DNA from: Parachlamydiaceae bacterium
GTDB taxonomy: Bacteria > Chlamydiota > Chlamydiia > Chlamydiales > Parachlamydiaceae
Length of the DNA stretch: 9,046 bases
Direction: 5' to 3'
Assembly: GCA_013815395.1 (NCBI GenBank)
Contig: JACDGH010000064.1
Location: 1 to 9,046, forward strand
This document shows, in pieces, positions 6,739-9,046 of this stretch (the stretch's first letter is position 1; each line of letters starts with the position of its first letter). A model generated the notes under the pieces. That model had not been told where the DNA came from. It did no database searches and was given only the letters and a program-made list of their open reading frames with translations. The position numbers and the translations under genes are program-made.

Positions 6739-7157
6739 AATAAAATCCCCATTGCTTTAGCAATTATTTTAAAATCATCTAGTGTGATTTCAAAACAACC
6801 TCTTCTGAAAGGAAATCCCCATTTTTGCTTGTCTATTATAAAAGACAATTCATTTAGTAGGGTTTGGATAGGAACTTCTTCGGACGTAACAAAAGATACA
6901 TCGGGTCTCCAAGGAATAAAGTCCTCACTCATAGCAAAAGAATAGGCATCCCTACTTGTAATTTCACCTATGGCTGTAAAGGATTGACAAGGCTCCTTAT
7001 GCCCAAATTTGATGGTCGGAGAATAATAGACAATCCAATCTCCTCCTTTCATCCGATTTAAAGGACCAGCTTTACCATGACAAACTTGAGCAAACCCTCC
7101 CAATACCCCATTTTGTACATGTTCTTTAGATGCCACCCCGATCCAGTATCGTGCCAT
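6735..7157 (-). CDS. EVE domain-containing protein (UPF0310-like)
   Basis: The 140-residue product is one EVE domain, a PUA-like fold of about 140 residues. Marker stretches are YWIGVASKEHV (4-14), GGFAQVCHGKAGPLNRMKGGD (20-40, in parts) and WIVYYSP (41-47), followed by IGEI (63-66) and a tail KWGFPFRRGCFEI (112-124). EVE domains are related to YTH and PUA domains and are thought to read modified bases in DNA or RNA; some are fused to or placed beside restriction systems. No restriction gene is seen here, so the ligand is unknown. Its ATG shares one base with the stop codon of the upstream VOC gene and GAGGA (complement of 7164-7168) lies inside that gene. Its own stop overlaps the marR-type start. 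The three genes are therefore one transcription unit. Confidence 0.9.
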   Translation of the reverse strand: MARYWIGVASKEHVQNGVLGGFAQVCHGKAGPLNRMKGGDWIVYYSPTIKFGHKEPCQSFTAIGEITSRDAYSFAMSEDFIPWRPDVSFVTSEEVPIQTLLNELSFIIDKQKWGFPFRRGCFEITLDDFKIIAKAMGILL

Positions 7158-7528
7158 TACTTATCCTCATGGAGTTTGTAGATGCGGATTCTATGACCAT
7201 CTGGATCAAGAATAACAATAGAACGTCCAAAATCCATATCGGTAGGCTTTTGAGCGACAGTTACATGTTTTCTACCCCATTCTTCATAGAGAAGATCTAC
7301 ATTTTCTGCAGGAAAGCATATTTCAAGCACCCCAGCAGGAGCATCTAATCGAGGCTCAGCTGTATACTTGGACCATAGGCCTAGCATAATGCCATTTTTC
7401 AAAGCGAACATGACAAAAGTTGGAGATTCTTCAATAGGTTTTAAATTAAAAACTTCTCGATAAAAGAGACTGCTTTTCTGTGGATTTGTTACAAATAGCA
7501 GAGTGAATCCTAAAGCAGGACTAAACAT
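7157..7528 (-). CDS. VOC family protein (glyoxalase/dioxygenase fold)
   Basis: The 123 residues fit a two-module VOC domain: LGFTLLFVTNPQKSSLFYRE (6-25) begins the first beta-alpha-beta unit, FVMFALKNGIMLGLW (38-52) completes it, and the second unit runs from VLEICFPAENVD (67-78) through PTDMDFGRSIVILDPDGHRI (95-114). The DPDGH-R-R ending is typical of the glyoxalase/bleomycin-resistance superfamily. Members include metal-dependent isomerases, dioxygenases and drug-binding proteins; this one cannot be placed more closely, and metal ligands are uncertain. It is the first gene of the operon with the EVE and MarR genes. GGAGA (complement of 7535-7539) lies 6 nt before the ATG at 7528. The MarR partner suggests induction by a small toxic molecule that the VOC protein may bind or convert; this is inference. 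Confidence 0.9.
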   Translation of the reverse strand: MFSPALGFTLLFVTNPQKSSLFYREVFNLKPIEESPTFVMFALKNGIMLGLWSKYTAEPRLDAPAGVLEICFPAENVDLLYEEWGRKHVTVAQKPTDMDFGRSIVILDPDGHRIRIYKLHEDK

Positions 7529-7563
7529 AAAATTTCTCCAAGGTTTAAGTTCGTATAAGGGAG

Positions 7564-7592
7564 ATTGTACGTATACGTATTAATTTTGTCTA
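7564..7592 (-). promoter_or_regulatory. Promoter and candidate MarR operator of the VOC-EVE-MarR operon
   Basis: On the minus strand TAGACA (complement of 7587-7592) and TACAAT (complement of 7564-7569) are exactly 17 bp apart, each a 5-of-6 match to consensus. A perfect 12-bp palindrome, TACGTATACGTA (7568-7579), overlaps the spacer and the -10. A repressor bound there would block polymerase, which fits autoregulation by the MarR protein encoded last in the operon. A second inverted repeat, AATTTG (7597-7602) with CAAATT (7611-7616), lies just upstream. Confidence 0.65.
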
Positions 7593-7638
7593 GTGAAATT
7601 TGTTTTTATACAAATTGAAAGGCTATGCTCTATTGGAG

Positions 7639-7869
7639 TTAATCGCCGGACATTAAATCGAAAGGAGTTAATTTCCCATTTTGCTTAGTTTTACCTTTTT
7701 CTTTTTTCATATCTTTTTCGGTTTTTTTTGATTTTTCAGGACCTTTGACTTTGAAAGGTTTATTCAGAGGCTGTCGTTGATAGATTCTCTGCCCAGTATC
7801 ATCCGGCTGATAGACGAATTTTACAGCATCGTGAGAGAAAATTTGATTTGAATTAGATATAGGATTCAT
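7639..7869 (-). CDS. Small lysine-rich hypothetical protein, 76 residues
   Basis: No family is recognised. Residues 1-34 have ordinary composition (FSHDAVKFVYQPDDTGQRIY at 11-30), and residues 37-66 hold 13 lysines, so the middle is strongly basic and probably disordered. The end, KLTPFDLMSGD, is again mixed in composition. The ordered ends around a basic linker look like a real small protein, possibly one that binds nucleic acid or acts as a chaperone or secretion partner, but this is a guess. The ribosome site is weak (GGTG about 8 nt before the ATG). An extended -10 element upstream supports transcription. It is divergent from the patatin gene. Confidence 0.55.
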   Translation of the reverse strand: MNPISNSNQIFSHDAVKFVYQPDDTGQRIYQRQPLNKPFKVKGPEKSKKTEKDMKKEKGKTKQNGKLTPFDLMSGD

Positions 7870-7909
7870 AATAAATCACCACTACATTATTTATAACAAC
7901 TCCAATTTT

Positions 7910-7918
7910 ATTATAGCA
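7910..7918 (-). promoter_or_regulatory. Extended -10 promoter of the small lysine-rich gene
   Basis: The minus strand reads TGCTATAAT (complement of 7910-7918), a perfect -10 with the TG dinucleotide of extended -10 promoters, 41 bp before the ATG at 7869. No convincing -35 is visible, as is common for this promoter type. Confidence 0.45.
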
Positions 7919-7969
7919 TGTTAAAATAATAAACACATCCTAAGAGATTTTTAAAATTTAATATTAAAA

Positions 7970-8007
7970 TATAATATCTTGTATAATATTACTTTTTGTT
8001 TTATAGT
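7970..8007 (+). promoter_or_regulatory. Promoter region of the patatin-like gene
   Basis: Two perfect TATAAT hexamers (7970-7975 and 7982-7987) and a TATAGT (8002-8007, 17 bp behind a TTGTAT at 7979-7984) lie within 71 bp of the start codon. The surrounding DNA is almost pure A+T, so which hexamer is used cannot be decided. AAGGAG at 8028-8033 is the ribosome site, 7 nt before the ATG. Confidence 0.45.
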
Positions 8008-8040
8008 AATTAACTAATTTCTTAATAAAGGAGAAATAAA

Positions 8041-8886
8041 ATGAAAAATTTGTTTGTATTTATCATGTCAATGCTAATTATATCAGCCCCAATTCTAGCT
8101 CAGTCCGAGCAACCAAAAAAGGTCATTTTGGTTTTAGGAAGTGGTGGGAATAAAGGACTTGCCCATGTTGGAGTTATTGAAGAATTAGGAAATATGGGCA
8201 TCAAGCCCGATATGATCGTAGGATGCAGTTCAGGAGCAATCATTGGTGCTCTTTATGCACAGAATCAGGATATTGCCCATGTTAAGGAAGTCCTTATCGG
8301 TTTAAAATATGACGATTTAATCGATTTTAGTTTATTTCAAAAACTCGCAATTTCAACGAGTAAGAAAATGGAGAAATTTCTGGAGGAAAATTTAATTGCA
8401 AAAGATTTTGAATCCCTACAAATTCCTTTTGTAGCCGTTGTAACTGACTTAAATAAAGGTGAACCTATTTATTGCAAAGAGGGCGCTCTTCATTCAATGG
8501 TACTTGCTAGTTCCGCCTTGCCAGGAGTGTTTCCTCCCTATGAAGAAAACGGAGTAATGTATATAGATGGAGGCGTTTGTGATCCTTTACCTGTTCGTCA
8601 TGCAAAATCCTTAGGAGATTATATAATCATTGCTTCGGATATTAGTGCATCAATTGACGGTTTTGAGGCCGATAGCCTTCCAAATCTAGTCCGAAAAGCA
8701 CTTGAAGTGATGTATCAGCGTCTTGCCTATTTTGAAAAAGAAGAAGCAGATATTTTATTTGAAATGAACTTTCCATCAGAATTGGACACCCCTTTTAAAG
8801 ATAATAACCAACAAATATATGAAAAAGGCATTGAAGCTGTACGTAGTCAGTCAGAACAAATTTTAAAATTGATCAACCCCTCTTAA
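8041..8886 (+). CDS. Exported patatin-like phospholipase
   Basis: The 281-residue product starts with a classic signal peptide (lysine at 2, hydrophobic core 4-18, likely cut after ILA at 20), so it is probably exported beyond the inner membrane. The patatin domain follows: oxyanion-hole loop GSGGNKG (33-39), nucleophile motif GCSSG (61-65) with Ser63, and the catalytic Asp176 in YIDGG (174-178), forming the Ser-Asp dyad. The fold is nearest to the RssA-like bacterial patatins (COG1752). These hydrolyse acyl chains from phospholipids or other lipids. The oxyanion loop has Asn-Lys where the family usually has x-Arg, a conservative change. In an intracellular bacterium such an enzyme could act on host membranes, but it could equally serve envelope turnover. 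AAGGAG lies 7 nt before the ATG. Confidence 0.92.
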   Translation: MKNLFVFIMSMLIISAPILAQSEQPKKVILVLGSGGNKGLAHVGVIEELGNMGIKPDMIVGCSSGAIIGALYAQNQDIAHVKEVLIGLKYDDLIDFSLFQKLAISTSKKMEKFLEENLIAKDFESLQIPFVAVVTDLNKGEPIYCKEGALHSMVLASSALPGVFPPYEENGVMYIDGGVCDPLPVRHAKSLGDYIIIASDISASIDGFEADSLPNLVRKALEVMYQRLAYFEKEEADILFEMNFPSELDTPFKDNNQQIYEKGIEAVRSQSEQILKLINPS

Positions 8887-8898
8887 TAACGCAACTTG

Positions 8899-8956
8899 CT
8901 AGTCGTGTAGCGATTTAAAGGGGGAGGAACCCCATTTTAAATCGCTGCGCGACTAG
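8899..8956 (+). terminator. Long hairpin after the patatin gene, possible terminator
   Basis: Two 21-nt arms (8899-8919 and 8936-8956) pair along their whole length, 19 Watson-Crick pairs and two G-U pairs, and an inner GGGG/CCCC stem (8920-8923 with 8930-8933) closes the loop. It begins 12 nt after the stop codon. No T tract follows, so it may instead be an RNA-stability element or a dispersed palindrome. The mispairs would be A-C in a minus-strand transcript, so the plus-strand RNA folds better. Confidence 0.5.
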
Positions 8957-8986
8957 TACACCAACGCACTTAAACGAGCATCAAAA

Positions 8987-9046
8987 TTAGACCTTCTTTT
9001 TACTTTGAGGATCATGGACATTTTGAACTTGGAAGGACAGCTCTGT
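8987..9046 (-). CDS. Possible 3' end of a converging gene (partial)
   Basis: On the minus strand a frame is open from the right edge of the window to a TAA at 8987-8989, ending in SFQVQNVHDPQSKKKV. The composition is protein-like and the position beyond the hairpin would suit a convergent neighbour of the patatin gene. Only 19 residues are visible and a second minus-strand frame is also open into the hairpin, so this is weak. A plus-strand ATG at 9014 with GAGG 3 nt upstream is another option. Confidence 0.3.
   Translation of the reverse strand, partial: TELSFQVQNVHDPQSKKKV

Noticed and set aside
6259..7528. EVE domain as part of a restriction or phage-defence island
   Set aside because: No nuclease, methyltransferase or ATPase gene lies beside it; the direct partners are VOC and MarR genes.

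Overview
The window is about 9 kb of AT-rich bacterial DNA (by eye roughly two thirds A+T) with well-formed AGGAG-type ribosome binding sites. Ten to eleven intact genes can be supported, plus one decayed gene at the left edge and a possible gene tail at the right edge. The large ankyrin-repeat protein, low G+C, short intergenic palindromes and decaying genes resemble genomes of amoeba-associated intracellular bacteria such as environmental Chlamydiae (Parachlamydia/Protochlamydia relatives) or Legionella relatives. This placement is inference only; nothing in the window, such as an rRNA gene, fixes the taxon.

Left part (1-2761). A hairpin element flanked by near-identical A-rich direct repeats is followed by a gene remnant readable only across several frameshifts (about 185-654). 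Next comes a 551-residue ankyrin-repeat protein with its own promoter (769-2424), then a non-coding stretch carrying a compact palindromic repeat.

Middle part (2762-6231). A GIY-YIG endonuclease-domain protein with a TTG start (2762-3016) converges on an unrecognised 121-residue gene (3116-3481, minus). After it lies a 491-residue protein of the bacterial (6-4) photolyase / FeS-BCP type (3597-5072, minus) that lacks the four cysteines expected to hold the iron-sulfur cluster. Divergent from it are a MutT-like Nudix hydrolase (5345-5776) and an unrecognised 123-residue gene (5860-6231). Photolyase and MutT-like enzyme are neighbours and both fit DNA damage control, but they are transcribed divergently and a shared regulation is not shown.

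Right part (6259-9046). A compact minus-strand operon encodes a VOC-fold protein, an EVE-domain protein and a MarR-type regulator, with overlapping stop and start codons. Its promoter overlaps a perfect 12-bp palindrome, a good candidate operator for the MarR protein. A small lysine-rich protein (7639-7869, minus) is divergent from an exported patatin-like phospholipase (8041-8886, plus). The phospholipase gene is followed by a long hairpin (8899-8956) and possibly the 3' end of a converging gene.

No tRNA, rRNA, CRISPR array, transposase or clear phage gene was seen. No clearly new multi-gene system stands out. The points most worth a second look are the cysteine-less photolyase homologue, the translationally coupled VOC-EVE-MarR operon with its operator, and the small palindromic repeats.
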